Shown here in pieces: positions 8,655 to 17,616 of a stretch of DNA of 64,000 bases; within the stretch, counting starts at the first letter, position 1, and each line of letters begins with the position of its first letter. A program made the translations under genes and the position numbers. The DNA is from JAKEFM01 sp035695825 (GTDB lineage Bacteria; Planctomycetota; UBA1135; JAKEFM01), in contig DASRRH010000018.1 in assembly GCA_035695825.1 (NCBI GenBank), positions 186,001 to 250,000 on the forward strand, given 5' to 3'. The notes below the pieces were generated by a model that did not search any database, was not told the DNA's origin, and was given only the letters and a program-made list of their open reading frames with translations.

Positions 8655-11282
8655 TCACCGGGCTCTCTCCCGGAGCTCCTTCAGCCGGAGGAGCGCCTCG
8701 AGCGGCGTCGTCTTCTCTGGGTCGATCGCGGCGAGCTCGGCGAGGATCGCGTCGCGGCGCGCGGCGAAGAGGTCGAGCTGCCCCGCCGCCTCGCGCTTTC
8801 GGCCGGGAGCGCGCGCGAGGAGCTTCGCCGAGAGCTCCTCCTCGTCCGACTCGAGGTCGCGCAGCACCTCCCGGGCCCGCTCGACGACCTCGGCCGGGAC
8901 TCCGGCGAGGCGGGCGCAGTGGAGCCCGTACGAGCGGTCCGTCGCCCCCTCGACCACCCGATGGAGGAAGACCACCTCCTCGCCCCACTCGCGGACGGCG
9001 AGGTGGAAGTTGCGCGCGCCCGGGAACCTCGCCGCGAGATCGGTCAGCGGGTGGTAGTGGGTCGCGAAGAAGGTGCGGCATCCGACGACCGTGAGGAGGT
9101 GCTCGGAGATCGCCCAGGCGAGAGCGAGGCCGTCGAACGTGCTCGTCCCGCGCCCGACCTCGTCGAGGAGGACGAGGGACCGCTTCGTCGCGCCGTGGAG
9201 GATGTTCGCGGTCTCGACCATCTCGACCATGAAGGTCGAGCGGCCGACGGCGATCTCGTCGGCCGAGCCGATGCGGGCGAAGATCCGGTCGACGACGCCG
9301 ATCCGCGCCGACTTCGCGGGGACGAACGAGCCGATCTGGGCGAGGATCGCGATCAGGCCGACCTGGCGGAGGTAGACGCTCTTCCCGGCCATGTTCGGGC
9401 CGGTGAGGAGGAGGAGCCGGCTGCCGCCGAGGTCGAGGAGGGCGTCGTTCGGGACGAAGGGGGTCTCCGCGAGCGTGCGCTCGAGGACGGGGTGGCGTCC
9501 CTCGACGATCCGGATCTCCTCCCCCTCGTCGACCTCGGGGGCGACGTAGCGGTTCTCGGCGGCGACGGCGGCGAGGGAGGCGAGCGCGTCGAGGAGGCCG
9601 ACGGTCCGCGCGGTGGCGACGAGGCGGGAGACCTCCCCCGCGACCTTCCCGCGGACCTCCTCGAAGATCTCCCGCTCGCGGGCCTTCGCCCGCTCGTCGC
9701 TGCGGAGCACGCGGGTCTCGAACTCCTTCAGTTCCGGGGTGACGAAGCGCTCCGCGTTCTTGAGAGTCTGCTTGCGGTGGTAGTCGGCGGGGACGCGCTC
9801 GGACTGGGAGCGGGGGACCTCGAGGAAGTAGCCGAAGACCCGGTGGAAGCCGACGCGGAGGCTCGCGATCCCGGTGCGCTCGATCTCGCTCGCCTCGAGT
9901 CGGGCGAGCCACCCCGTCCCCTCCCGCCTCATGCCCCGCAGCGCGTCGAGCTCCGCGTCGAAGCCCTCGCGGATCAGGCCCCCGTCCGTGGGGACGAGGG
10001 GGGGGTCCTCGACGATCGAGCGCTCGAGGAGGGCGCGGACCTCCGCGCAGGGGTCGAGCCCCGCGGCTGCCTGCGCGAGGACCGGGGGGAGCGCCTCCTT
10101 CTCCTCCCGAGCGAGCAGGGCTTTCAGTTCCGGGATCGCGGCGAGGCTCGAGCGGAGCGCGGCGAGGTCGCGCGGGTGCGCGCGGGCGCAGGCGACCCGG
10201 GCGGCGAGGCGCTCGAGGTCGGCGACGTCTCCGAGGCGCTCGACGAGGTCCGCGCGGAGGTCGCGCTCCTCGACGAGGGAAGCCACGCCTCGCTGGCGGT
10301 GGAGGATCGCAGCCGGGTCGCGCAGCGGCGCGAGGACCCACTCGCGCAGCGTCCGCCCCCCCATCGCGGTCCGCGTCCGGTCGAGGACCCAGAGGAGCGT
10401 GCCGGGGCGCTCGCCGCGGCGGTTCTCGACCAGCTCGAGGGTCGCCCGGGTCGGCTGGTCGAGGAGGACCGCGCGGCCGCGGTCGAAGGGCTCGAGCGCG
10501 GCGAGGTGAGGGAGCGCCGTCTTCTGCGTCTCCTCCAGGTACTGGAGGAGCGCGCCCGCGGCGCCGATCGCCGGGGAGTCCTCCTCGACTCCGAAACCCT
10601 GGAGCGTCGCGACGCGGAACTGCCCCCGCAGGGCGCGGAGGCCGGCGCTCCGCTCGAAGTGCCAGTCGGGCCGGTAGCCGAGGACCGGCTTCCCCTCGCG
10701 GACCAAGGAAGGGGCGAAGCCGTCCGTCTCCCGCTTCGCCTCGGGAAGGAGGAGCTCGGCGGGCGCGATCCGCGCGACCTCGTCGGCGAGGGAGCCGGGG
10801 TCGAGGTCCTCGACGAGGAAGCGCCCCGTCGAGAGGTCGACCCAGGCGAGGCCGAACCGCGCGCCGTCGCCGACGGCCGCGGCGAGGTAGTTCGGCGCCC
10901 CCTTATCGAGGATCTCCTCCTCCATGATCGTGCCGGCGGTCACGATCCGGACGACCTCGCGGCGGATCAGTTCGCGCCCCGGGCCCGGCTCCTCGACCTG
11001 GTCGCAGATCGCGACGCGGAAGCCCGCGCGGACGAGCCGCTGGAGGTACGTGGGGGCCGTGCGGGCGGGGACGCCCGCCATGGGGACGGCGTTCGCCCCC
11101 TTGTCGCGGGAGGTGAGCGCGATCCCGAGGACGCGGGCGGCCGTGCGGGCGTCGTCGTAGAAGAGCTCGAAGAAGTCCCCCATCCGGAAGAAGAGGAGGG
11201 CGTCCGGATGCTCCGCCTTCACGCGGAGGTACTGCTGCATGATCGGGGTAGCGGAGGCGGTCGTCGCGGCGGGCGTTTCCAC
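8655..11282 (-). CDS. mutS: DNA mismatch repair protein MutS
   Basis: An 875-residue MutS, near the 853-residue E. coli length. The mismatch-reading Phe-x-Glu motif is present in GDFFELFYDDA (Phe37, Glu39). The C-terminal ABC-type ATPase has Walker A GPNMAGKS at about 628-635, and downstream LLDEVGRGTSTFDGLALAWA and FFATHYHPL. The protein recognises base mismatches and, with ATP, recruits MutL. I chose the GTG at 11282 because the N-terminus then aligns with the E. coli start (ATPIMQQYLRVKAEHP against TPMMQQYLRLKAQHP). No mutL is present in this window. Upstream lies a long hairpin-rich non-coding gap. Confidence 0.98.
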   Translation of the reverse strand: METPAATTASATPIMQQYLRVKAEHPDALLFFRMGDFFELFYDDARTAARVLGIALTSRDKGANAVPMAGVPARTAPTYLQRLVRAGFRVAICDQVEEPGPGRELIRREVVRIVTAGTIMEEEILDKGAPNYLAAAVGDGARFGLAWVDLSTGRFLVEDLDPGSLADEVARIAPAELLLPEAKRETDGFAPSLVREGKPVLGYRPDWHFERSAGLRALRGQFRVATLQGFGVEEDSPAIGAAGALLQYLEETQKTALPHLAALEPFDRGRAVLLDQPTRATLELVENRRGERPGTLLWVLDRTRTAMGGRTLREWVLAPLRDPAAILHRQRGVASLVEERDLRADLVERLGDVADLERLAARVACARAHPRDLAALRSSLAAIPELKALLAREEKEALPPVLAQAAAGLDPCAEVRALLERSIVEDPPLVPTDGGLIREGFDAELDALRGMRREGTGWLARLEASEIERTGIASLRVGFHRVFGYFLEVPRSQSERVPADYHRKQTLKNAERFVTPELKEFETRVLRSDERAKAREREIFEEVRGKVAGEVSRLVATARTVGLLDALASLAAVAAENRYVAPEVDEGEEIRIVEGRHPVLERTLAETPFVPNDALLDLGGSRLLLLTGPNMAGKSVYLRQVGLIAILAQIGSFVPAKSARIGVVDRIFARIGSADEIAVGRSTFMVEMVETANILHGATKRSLVLLDEVGRGTSTFDGLALAWAISEHLLTVVGCRTFFATHYHPLTDLAARFPGARNFHLAVREWGEEVVFLHRVVEGATDRSYGLHCARLAGVPAEVVERAREVLRDLESDEEELSAKLLARAPGRKREAAGQLDLFAARRDAILAELAAIDPEKTTPLEALLRLKELRERAR

Positions 11283-11815
11283 GTCGGTGCTCTCGGCCAG
11301 ACGCTACGGAGCCCCTCCGCGCGCGGCAAGGCGCCCCGGCGGTCGCTGCGTCGTCGACCGCGGAGGTCGCGTGAGATTCCCCACGGGTCACAATTTTCGG
11401 CCGGTGCCGGCCCTCCCCCGCGCGCGGGGGAGGAGTCGGGCCTCCCTCCCGAAGCCCCCCCTTTCGCAGGGAGCTCGTTTTCCGAACGCGAGAATCGCTT
11501 TCGCCGCCAGGGCTTCCAATCGGCTCCCTCACCGGACCCGGACGGCGGGACCGGCGTCTCGCCTCGCCGGCCCGCGGTTTGGGAGACCCCTGAAGTCCGG
11601 GTTCCCCGCGCAGGTCCCGGACGGTGTCCGATCGGGCGGGAACGGGAGGGCGCCGCCCGGCTCTCGCGAGCCGGGCTCCCCCGCGCCGGGACCGTCCAGG
11701 TCGGAAGGGGGGCTCGACCGAGCCCCTCGACCCGAAGAGGAGGCATCCGGTCGCAACCGTTCCGCGCGGATCTCTCCTCTCCCCCACGCGGACCGGCGGA
11801 ACGGGGAGTCCCTCG
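11283..11815. other. Hairpin-rich intergenic region, mutS promoter side
   Basis: These 533 bases separate the divergent mutS and CxxCH-protein genes and hold no credible gene. Strong dyads are present: a 14-base GGCCGG-TG-CCGGCC at 11399-11412; a perfect 22-base palindrome at 11412-11433 (CCTCCCCC core with its complement); and GCCCGGCTC/GAGCCGGGC with loop TCGC at 11655-11676. A less GC-rich pocket (CACAATTTTC, 11390-11398) sits beside the first two and might hold the mutS promoter. A structured RNA is possible, but I recognise no known family. Confidence 0.5.
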
Positions 11816-12709
11816 ATGAGCCGAATCCCGATCGCCTCGATTTTTTTCGCCTCCGTCCTCCTCGGCGGCACGTCCCTCGCCTACGAAGGGGGAGCGCCCT
11901 CCAACGTCGCGGGAGCGCCCGGGCAGGGCACGTGCCTGGGCTGCCACTCCGGCTTCGCCCTGAACTCGGGGCCGGCCGGATTCTCGATCGCCGCTCCCTC
12001 GACGACCGTGGGCCTCTCCTCGCTCGCCGTCCAGACCCTCTTCACGGGCAGCGGCGCGCCGCAGCGCGGCTTCGAGATCACGATGCGCAGCGGCGCGGGC
12101 GCGTTCGCCGGGACCTGGCAGATCACGAACGCGACGACCACCCACCTCGCGAACTCGAGCCACGTGACCCACACGTCGGCCGGAACCCTGGCGACCTCGT
12201 GGTCGATGACCTGGGCCCCGCCCGTCACCCTCGCCGCCGGCCCCCTCAAGTTCTACGCGGCCGGGCTCGAGGCGAACGGCAACGGCTCGAGCTCCGGCGA
12301 CCACGTCTACTCGACCTCCTCGACCGTCTACCAGGCGAGGCTCGCGACGCCGACCGCGACTTGGCCGATGGGGACGATCCAGACCCTGACGCTCGACGCG
12401 CCGACCCGTTCGGGAGACGACTACGTGGTCGCGCTCTCCCACAGCGCGACGCCGACCCCGCTCGGCGGGGCGATGATCCTCCCCGTCGACGCGACGAGCC
12501 CCCTCTTCTCGCTCGTCTGGAACGCGCCCGCGATGTTCCCCGGCTTCCTCGGGACGCTCGACGGGACGGGGCACGCCCAGGCGCAGGTGATCCTGCCGCC
12601 CCTCCCGGGTCTCTCCGGCTTCCCCCTCCACTTCGCCTACGCGACCTTCCAGCCCGGCACGATCACGGTGAGCGAGGTCTCGAACCGCGTCGCCGTCACG
12701 TTGCAGTAA
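11816..12709 (+). CDS. Exported choice-of-anchor-V-like protein with a CxxCH heme motif
   Basis: A 297-residue protein with a signal peptide (MSRIPIASIFFASVLLGGTSLA, cleavage about residue 22). The mature N-terminus reads GGAPSNVAGAPGQGTCLGCHSGF, a single CxxCH c-type-heme-like motif in the context seen in the choice-of-anchor V group (GAPG...C..CH). The rest is a beta-rich, Ser/Thr-rich domain resembling reelin-type domains in secreted cytochrome-like proteins. There is no C-terminal anchor. I placed the start at the ATG at 11816 because it creates the signal peptide; upstream codons in frame are not protein-like. A strong terminator hairpin follows at 12733-12765. A role in electron transfer is inference only. 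Confidence 0.75.
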   Translation: MSRIPIASIFFASVLLGGTSLAYEGGAPSNVAGAPGQGTCLGCHSGFALNSGPAGFSIAAPSTTVGLSSLAVQTLFTGSGAPQRGFEITMRSGAGAFAGTWQITNATTTHLANSSHVTHTSAGTLATSWSMTWAPPVTLAAGPLKFYAAGLEANGNGSSSGDHVYSTSSTVYQARLATPTATWPMGTIQTLTLDAPTRSGDDYVVALSHSATPTPLGGAMILPVDATSPLFSLVWNAPAMFPGFLGTLDGTGHAQAQVILPPLPGLSGFPLHFAYATFQPGTITVSEVSNRVAVTLQ

Positions 12710-12732
12710 TCCCCCCCGGCGACCCTCGCTCC

Positions 12733-12765
12733 GCGCGAAGGCCGGCGCCTTGCCGGCCTTCGCGC
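12733..12765 (+). terminator. Terminator hairpin after the CxxCH protein gene
   Basis: Perfect 14-bp arms GCGCGAAGGCCGGC and GCCGGCCTTCGCGC flank the loop GCCTT, 23 bases after the stop codon. There is no U-tract, as is common in GC-rich genomes. Confidence 0.7.
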
Positions 12766-12892
12766 TCGCGCGCCCGGGGAGGCGCGATCCGGGGGGGTCG
12801 GCAATCCCCCTCCGCGCCCGGGGGGAGGGAGGCGGGAAGGCGCCCCCGACCTATACCTACAATCGTCGCGGCACGCTCGTCGCCGCAGCGCA

Positions 12893-15865
12893 ATGAGTCC
12901 CCTCGAACCCGAACGCGCAGTCCCCGAGGTCGAGGACCGTCTCCAGCGGTTCGAGGACCTGATGCCCCGCCGCGTGCGCCGACTCCTCCTCGTCGGCAGC
13001 CCCTACGACTCCTTCCTCCTCGAGGAAGAGGGGCGGCTCCAGGACCTCCTCCACAGCGGGTTCCCCGACCCGGGGCTTCGCGACGCCCCGCGCCTGACGC
13101 GCATCTCCTCCGGCGACGAGGCGCTCACCCTCCTCTCCCACCAGCGGCGGCGCTTCGACCTCGTCGTCGCGACGCCCCACCTGCGCGACCTCCACGTCCT
13201 CGAGTTCGCGCGGCGGGTGAAGGGGGCGGGGCTGACGGTGCCAGTCGTCGTGCTCGCCTTCGACGCCCGCGAGCTCGCCGACCTCCGCGCCCGGGGCGAC
13301 CTCTCCGCGGTCGAACGGCTCTACGTGTGGCAGGGGGACTTCCGGATCCTCCTCGCGATCGTGAACTCGCTCGAGGACCGCTGGAACGTCCGCGCGGACA
13401 CCGCCCGGGTCGGCGTCTCCTCGATCCTGCTCATCGAGGACAGCGTCCGGTACTACTCCTCCTTCCTCCCCCGTCTCTACGCGGAGCTGCTCCGGCAGTC
13501 CGAGCGGGTGATCGCCGAGGGGACGAGCCCTTGGAACAAGCTGATGCGCCTGCGGGCGCGGCCGAAGGTCCTCCACTGCGCCTCCTACGAGGAGGCGATC
13601 GAGGACTTCCGCCGCTACCGCCGCACCCTCCTCGGGATCCTCTCCGACGTCGACTTCCCGCGGGGCGGGGAGCCCCACGCCGCCTCGGGGCTCGAGTTCG
13701 CGGAGACGGTCCGGCGCGACGAGCCCGACCTCCCGATCCTCCTCCAGACCCGCGACCCCGCCTACGCGGAGAAGGCCGTGCGGGCCGGCGTCGCGATCCT
13801 CCTCAAGGACTCTCCCTTCCTCCTCGAGGAGCTATCCCGGTTCATCCGGGAGAGCTTCGGGTTCGGCGACTTCGTCTTCCGGACGCGGCAGGGGGAGGAG
13901 GTCGGGCGGGCGCGGGACCTGCGCGAGCTCGAGGCGCTCCTCCACGCCGTCCCCGACGATTCCCTCGTCTACCACGGCGAGCGAAACCACTTCTCGACGT
14001 GGCTGCGGGCGCGCACGGAGTTCGCCCTCGCCGAGGCGCTGCGCCCCCCCCGCGTCGCGGACTTCCCCACGGTCGGCGCGATGCGCGCCCACCTCCTCGA
14101 GGCGATCCGCGAGTTCCGCCGGGAGCGCCAGTCGGGCGCCGTCTCCGTCTTCGATCCCGGCGCGTTCGAGACGGAGACCTCCCTCGCGAAGATCGGCGGC
14201 GGCTCCCTCGGGGGGAAGGCGCGCGGGCTCGCCTTCGGGCGGCGGCTCCTGCGGGAGTCGCGGCTGCGCGCGCGCTTCCCCGGCGTCCGGATCTTCGCGC
14301 CCTCGGCCGTCGTCCTCGCGACGGACGTCTTCGACGACTTCCTCGAGAGGAACGCGCTCCGCGACTTCGCGACCGCCTGCGACGACGACGCGGAGATCGA
14401 GCGGCGGTTCCTCGAGGCTCCGCTCCCCGAAGGGGTCGTGCGCGACCTCGAGCGCTTCCTCGCCCTCGCGGACTTTCCCCTCGCGGTGCGCTCCTCGAGC
14501 CTCCTCGAGGACTCCCAGCACCTTCCCTTCACCGGTCTCTACCGGACGGAGATGGTCCCGAACGACCACCCCGACCCCGGCGTGCGCCTGCGCCAGGCCC
14601 TGCGCGCGATCCGGCGCGTCTACGCTTCGACCTTCCTCCAGCGCGCGAAGCTCTACATCAAGGCGACCCCCTACCGGCTCGAAGAGGAGAAGATGGCCGT
14701 CCTCGTCCAGCGCCTCGTCGGCGCCCGGCACGGGCGCCGCTTCTACCCCGATTTCGCCGGGGTGGCGCGTTCCTACAACTTCTACGCGGCCGCTCCCATG
14801 ACGGGGGCGGACGGGATCGTGTCGGTCGCCCTCGGCCTCGGCGAGACGGTCGTCGAGGGGGGGAAGGCGCTCCGGTTCGCGCCGCGCTTCCCGCGCCACC
14901 CGGTCGGCCACGGCTCGCCCGAGGAGATCCTGCGGAACACGCAGACCGAGTTCAGCGCCCTCGAGGTCGGGGAGTCCGGCGACTCCGCCCCCGAGGGACG
15001 CGTGCGCCGCTACCCGCTCGAGGTCGCGCTCGAGGACGGCACCCTCGCCGCGGTCGGGTCGACGTATTCCTCCGAGAACGACGCGATCTACGACGGCCTC
15101 GGCCGGGAGGGCGTCCCCGCCGTCACCTTCGCGCCGGTCCTCAAGCACGGCCTCTTCCCGTTGGCCGAGATCGCCCGCGACCTCCTCGAGGTCGGCAGTC
15201 GCGGGCTCAACCGCCCGGTCGAGATCGAGTTCGCGGCGAACCTCTCGACCCCCCCGGGCGCGCCGAGGGAGTTCGCGCTCCTCCAGATCCGTCCCTTCGC
15301 GGCGGGACCGGAGGCCGAGCCCGCCCCGATCGGCGAGTGGGACGACGCCGACCTGCTCTGTCGCAGCCGGCGCGTCCTCGGCAACGGGCGCATCGAGGGG
15401 ATCCGCGACGTCGTCGTCGTCGACCCCGCCCGCTTCGACCGATCGAGGAGCCGAGAGGTGGCCGATCCGATCGCCCGCATGAACCACCGCCTCGTCGAGG
15501 AGGGGATCCCCTACCTCTTGATCGGGGTGGGGCGCTGGGGGGCGGCGGACCCCTGGCTCGGCGTCCCGGTCGCCTGGGAGCAGATCGCGGGCGCCCGCGC
15601 GATCGTCGAGGCGCCCTTCAAGGATTTCGACGTGGCCCCCTCGCAGGGCTCGCACTTCTTCCAGAACCTCGCCGCTTCCCTCGTCGGCTACTTCACCGTC
15701 GGTTCGAACCCCCGCGACGGGTTCGTGGACTGGGCGTGGCTCGCCGCGCATCCCGCCGCGGAGGAGACCTCCTTCGTCCGCCGTCTCCGCCTCGAGCGGC
15801 CCCTCACGGTGATCATGGACGGCCGCGAGGGGAGAGGGGTCGTGGTCAAGGACGGGGGCGCCTAA
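12893..15865 (+). CDS. Receiver-like / PPDK ATP-grasp (PEP/pyruvate-binding) fusion protein
   Basis: A 990-residue cytosolic protein. Residues about 20-150 form a degenerate receiver-like fold (RRLLLVGSPYDSFLL, FDLVVATPHL). Residues about 180-320 form a second receiver-like domain (ILLIEDSVRYYSSF, LGILSDVDFP with a candidate phospho-Asp, then LPILLQTRD). From about 430 onward there is a PPDK/PEP-synthase N-terminal nucleotide-binding domain: GGGSLGGKARGLAF, LAVRSSSLLEDSQHLPFTGLYRT, MAVLVQRLVG, and IVSVALGLGETVVEGG. The swivelling phosphohistidine domain and C-terminal PEP barrel of true PEP synthase are absent. It may be a phosphotransfer or signalling relative. Its stop overlaps the gdhA stop by 4 bases (convergent). 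Confidence 0.8.
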   Translation: MSPLEPERAVPEVEDRLQRFEDLMPRRVRRLLLVGSPYDSFLLEEEGRLQDLLHSGFPDPGLRDAPRLTRISSGDEALTLLSHQRRRFDLVVATPHLRDLHVLEFARRVKGAGLTVPVVVLAFDARELADLRARGDLSAVERLYVWQGDFRILLAIVNSLEDRWNVRADTARVGVSSILLIEDSVRYYSSFLPRLYAELLRQSERVIAEGTSPWNKLMRLRARPKVLHCASYEEAIEDFRRYRRTLLGILSDVDFPRGGEPHAASGLEFAETVRRDEPDLPILLQTRDPAYAEKAVRAGVAILLKDSPFLLEELSRFIRESFGFGDFVFRTRQGEEVGRARDLRELEALLHAVPDDSLVYHGERNHFSTWLRARTEFALAEALRPPRVADFPTVGAMRAHLLEAIREFRRERQSGAVSVFDPGAFETETSLAKIGGGSLGGKARGLAFGRRLLRESRLRARFPGVRIFAPSAVVLATDVFDDFLERNALRDFATACDDDAEIERRFLEAPLPEGVVRDLERFLALADFPLAVRSSSLLEDSQHLPFTGLYRTEMVPNDHPDPGVRLRQALRAIRRVYASTFLQRAKLYIKATPYRLEEEKMAVLVQRLVGARHGRRFYPDFAGVARSYNFYAAAPMTGADGIVSVALGLGETVVEGGKALRFAPRFPRHPVGHGSPEEILRNTQTEFSALEVGESGDSAPEGRVRRYPLEVALEDGTLAAVGSTYSSENDAIYDGLGREGVPAVTFAPVLKHGLFPLAEIARDLLEVGSRGLNRPVEIEFAANLSTPPGAPREFALLQIRPFAAGPEAEPAPIGEWDDADLLCRSRRVLGNGRIEGIRDVVVVDPARFDRSRSREVADPIARMNHRLVEEGIPYLLIGVGRWGAADPWLGVPVAWEQIAGARAIVEAPFKDFDVAPSQGSHFFQNLAASLVGYFTVGSNPRDGFVDWAWLAAHPAAEETSFVRRLRLERPLTVIMDGREGRGVVVKDGGA

Positions 15866-17223
15866 ACCACGCCCTGGTCCATCATCGCGTCGGCGACCTT
15901 GAGGAAGCCCGCGATGTTCGCGCCGTTCAGGTAGTTCCCCGGCGTCCCGTACGCCGCCGACGCGTCGATGCAGGCGCGGTGGATCGCCTTCATGATCATC
16001 TTCAGGCGGTTGTCGACCTCCTCCCGGGTCCAGGAGAAGCGCATGCTGTTCTGCGACATCTCAAGCCCCGAGGTCGCGACCCCGCCCGCGTTCGCCGCCT
16101 TCCCCGGCCCGTAGAGGATCTTCGACTCGAGGAAGAGCCGCTGCGCCGGGATCGTCGAGGGCATGTTCGCCCCCTCCGCGACGACGTAGACGCCGTTGCG
16201 GACCAGGTTCTGCGCGTCCCTGTCGTGGATCTCGTTCTGGGTCGCGGAGGGGAACGCGCAGTGCGCCTTGAGGTTCCAGAGCGGGTTGTGGTCGAGGCCG
16301 GGCTGGGCGGGGGTGTAGATCGCCCCCTTGAACCGCTTCGCGTACTCCTCGATCCGCCCGCGGCGGACGTTCTTCAGGTCCATCACGAAGGCGAGCTTCT
16401 CGGGCGTGATCCCGGCGGGATCGTGGATGAACCCGGAGGAGTCGGAGAGCGTCACGCACCGGCCGCCGAGCTGGTTCACCTTCTCGACCGTGTACTGGGC
16501 GACGTTGCCGCTGCCGGAGACGAGGCAGACCTTCCCCTCCATCGCCTCCCCGCGCGTCGCCAGCATCTCGGCCGCGAAGTAGACCGCCCCGTAGCCCGTC
16601 GCCTCCGGGCGGATCAGCGAGCCGCCCCAGTTGAGCCCCTTCCCCGTGAGGACCCCCGTGAACTCGTTCGCGAGCTTCTTGTACTGCCCGAACAGGAACC
16701 CGATCTCGCGGCCGCCGACCCCGATGTCCCCCGCCGGCACGTCCGTGTCGGGGCCCACGTGGCGGTGGAGCTCGTTCATGAAGGCCTGGCAGAATCGCAT
16801 CACTTCGAGGTCGCTCTTCCCCTTCGGATCGAAGTCGGAGCCCCCCTTGCCGCCCCCCATCGGGAGGGTCGTCAGGCTGTTCTTGAAGACCTGCTCGAAG
16901 GCCAGGAACTTGAGGATCCCGAGGGTGACGGAGGGGTGGAAGCGCAGCCCTCCCTTGTACGGGCCGATCGCGCCGTTGAACTGGATGCGGTAGCCGCGGT
17001 TCACCTGGACCTCCCCCTGGTCGTCGAGCCAGGCGACGCGGAAGAGGATCACGCGCTCGGGCTCGACGATCCGCTCGAGGATCCTCGCCTTCCGGTAGTC
17101 GGGGCGGCGGTCGAAGACGGGCGTGAGCGAGGTGAGGACCTCCTCGACGGCCTGGTGGAACTCGGGCTCGGCGGGGTTCTTCGCCTTGACCTGCGCGACG
17201 ACCTCGGCGACGTAGTTCGACAT
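15862..17223 (-). CDS. gdhA: NADP-type glutamate dehydrogenase
   Basis: A 453-residue hexameric-type glutamate dehydrogenase, close to the 447 residues of E. coli GdhA. It catalyses reductive amination of 2-oxoglutarate to glutamate. Substrate and catalytic lysines are visible at Lys90 (GPYKGGLRFH), Lys114 (FKNSLTTLPMGGGKGGSDFDP) and Lys126. The dinucleotide fold reads VCLVSGSGNVAQYTVEKV, and the C-terminal NAGGVATSGLEMSQNSMR is diagnostic. The ATG at 17223 is preceded by AAGGAAAAGG on the minus strand. Its promoter should lie in 17224-17330, isolated from upstream transcription by the strong hairpin at 17332-17370. Confidence 0.98.
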   Translation of the reverse strand: MSNYVAEVVAQVKAKNPAEPEFHQAVEEVLTSLTPVFDRRPDYRKARILERIVEPERVILFRVAWLDDQGEVQVNRGYRIQFNGAIGPYKGGLRFHPSVTLGILKFLAFEQVFKNSLTTLPMGGGKGGSDFDPKGKSDLEVMRFCQAFMNELHRHVGPDTDVPAGDIGVGGREIGFLFGQYKKLANEFTGVLTGKGLNWGGSLIRPEATGYGAVYFAAEMLATRGEAMEGKVCLVSGSGNVAQYTVEKVNQLGGRCVTLSDSSGFIHDPAGITPEKLAFVMDLKNVRRGRIEEYAKRFKGAIYTPAQPGLDHNPLWNLKAHCAFPSATQNEIHDRDAQNLVRNGVYVVAEGANMPSTIPAQRLFLESKILYGPGKAANAGGVATSGLEMSQNSMRFSWTREEVDNRLKMIMKAIHRACIDASAAYGTPGNYLNGANIAGFLKVADAMMDQGVV

Positions 17224-17331
17224 GGGGGGGCCTTTTCCTTGGGGCGGGGACCTGCGGCGGGCGGAGGGGAAGGAGGGATTCTCGCCGCGCTCCCCCCTTT
17301 TTTCACCCCCGCCCCTCCGCCCGGAGACGAC

Positions 17332-17370
17332 GGCCCCCGGCTCGACGAAGAGCTCGTCGAGCCGGGGGCC
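17332..17370 (-). terminator. Strong 17-bp-arm terminator hairpin
   Basis: Perfect arms GGCCCCCGGCTCGACGA (17332-17348) and TCGTCGAGCCGGGGGCC (17354-17370) enclose AGAGC. The hairpin follows the 18-residue micro-ORF by about 70 bases on the minus strand and precedes gdhA, so it probably ends the micro-ORF transcript. No U-tract is visible. Confidence 0.75.
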
Positions 17371-17439
17371 CGAAGTTTCCCAGGGTCTCCCCCGGGCGCC
17401 GGGCCCGAGGGGGACGGAGGACCCCTCGTAGGGGTCGGG

Positions 17440-17496
17440 TCAGTTGTGACAGGTCGGGACGAGCTCGACCGTGTCGACGACGACGACTTCGCACAT
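17440..17496 (-). CDS. Candidate 18-residue micro-peptide
   Basis: A very short frame translates MCEVVVVDTVELVPTCHN and stops at TGA. It has an almost ideal Shine-Dalgarno, AAGGAG at 17505-17510, eight bases before the ATG, which is better than most large genes here. About 70 bases after the stop lies a 17-bp-arm hairpin, so it looks like an independent transcription unit between the porin gene and gdhA. The peptide has two cysteines (2 and 16), a hydrophobic VVVV run and acidic residues. I recognise no family. It could be a micro-protein, a leader peptide or a modified-peptide precursor. No modification enzyme gene lies next to it. Confidence 0.5.
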   Translation of the reverse strand: MCEVVVVDTVELVPTCHN

Positions 17497-17616
17497 GCGC
17501 GGAGCTCCTTGCCGGTGTCGGCGGAAGAGTGGGGAGGCGACCCTATCGGCGGCGCACGGGGGTGGAAATCGTTTATCCCGATCCTCTCGCCCCCTCCGGA
17601 TCCGCGATCCCCGGCC

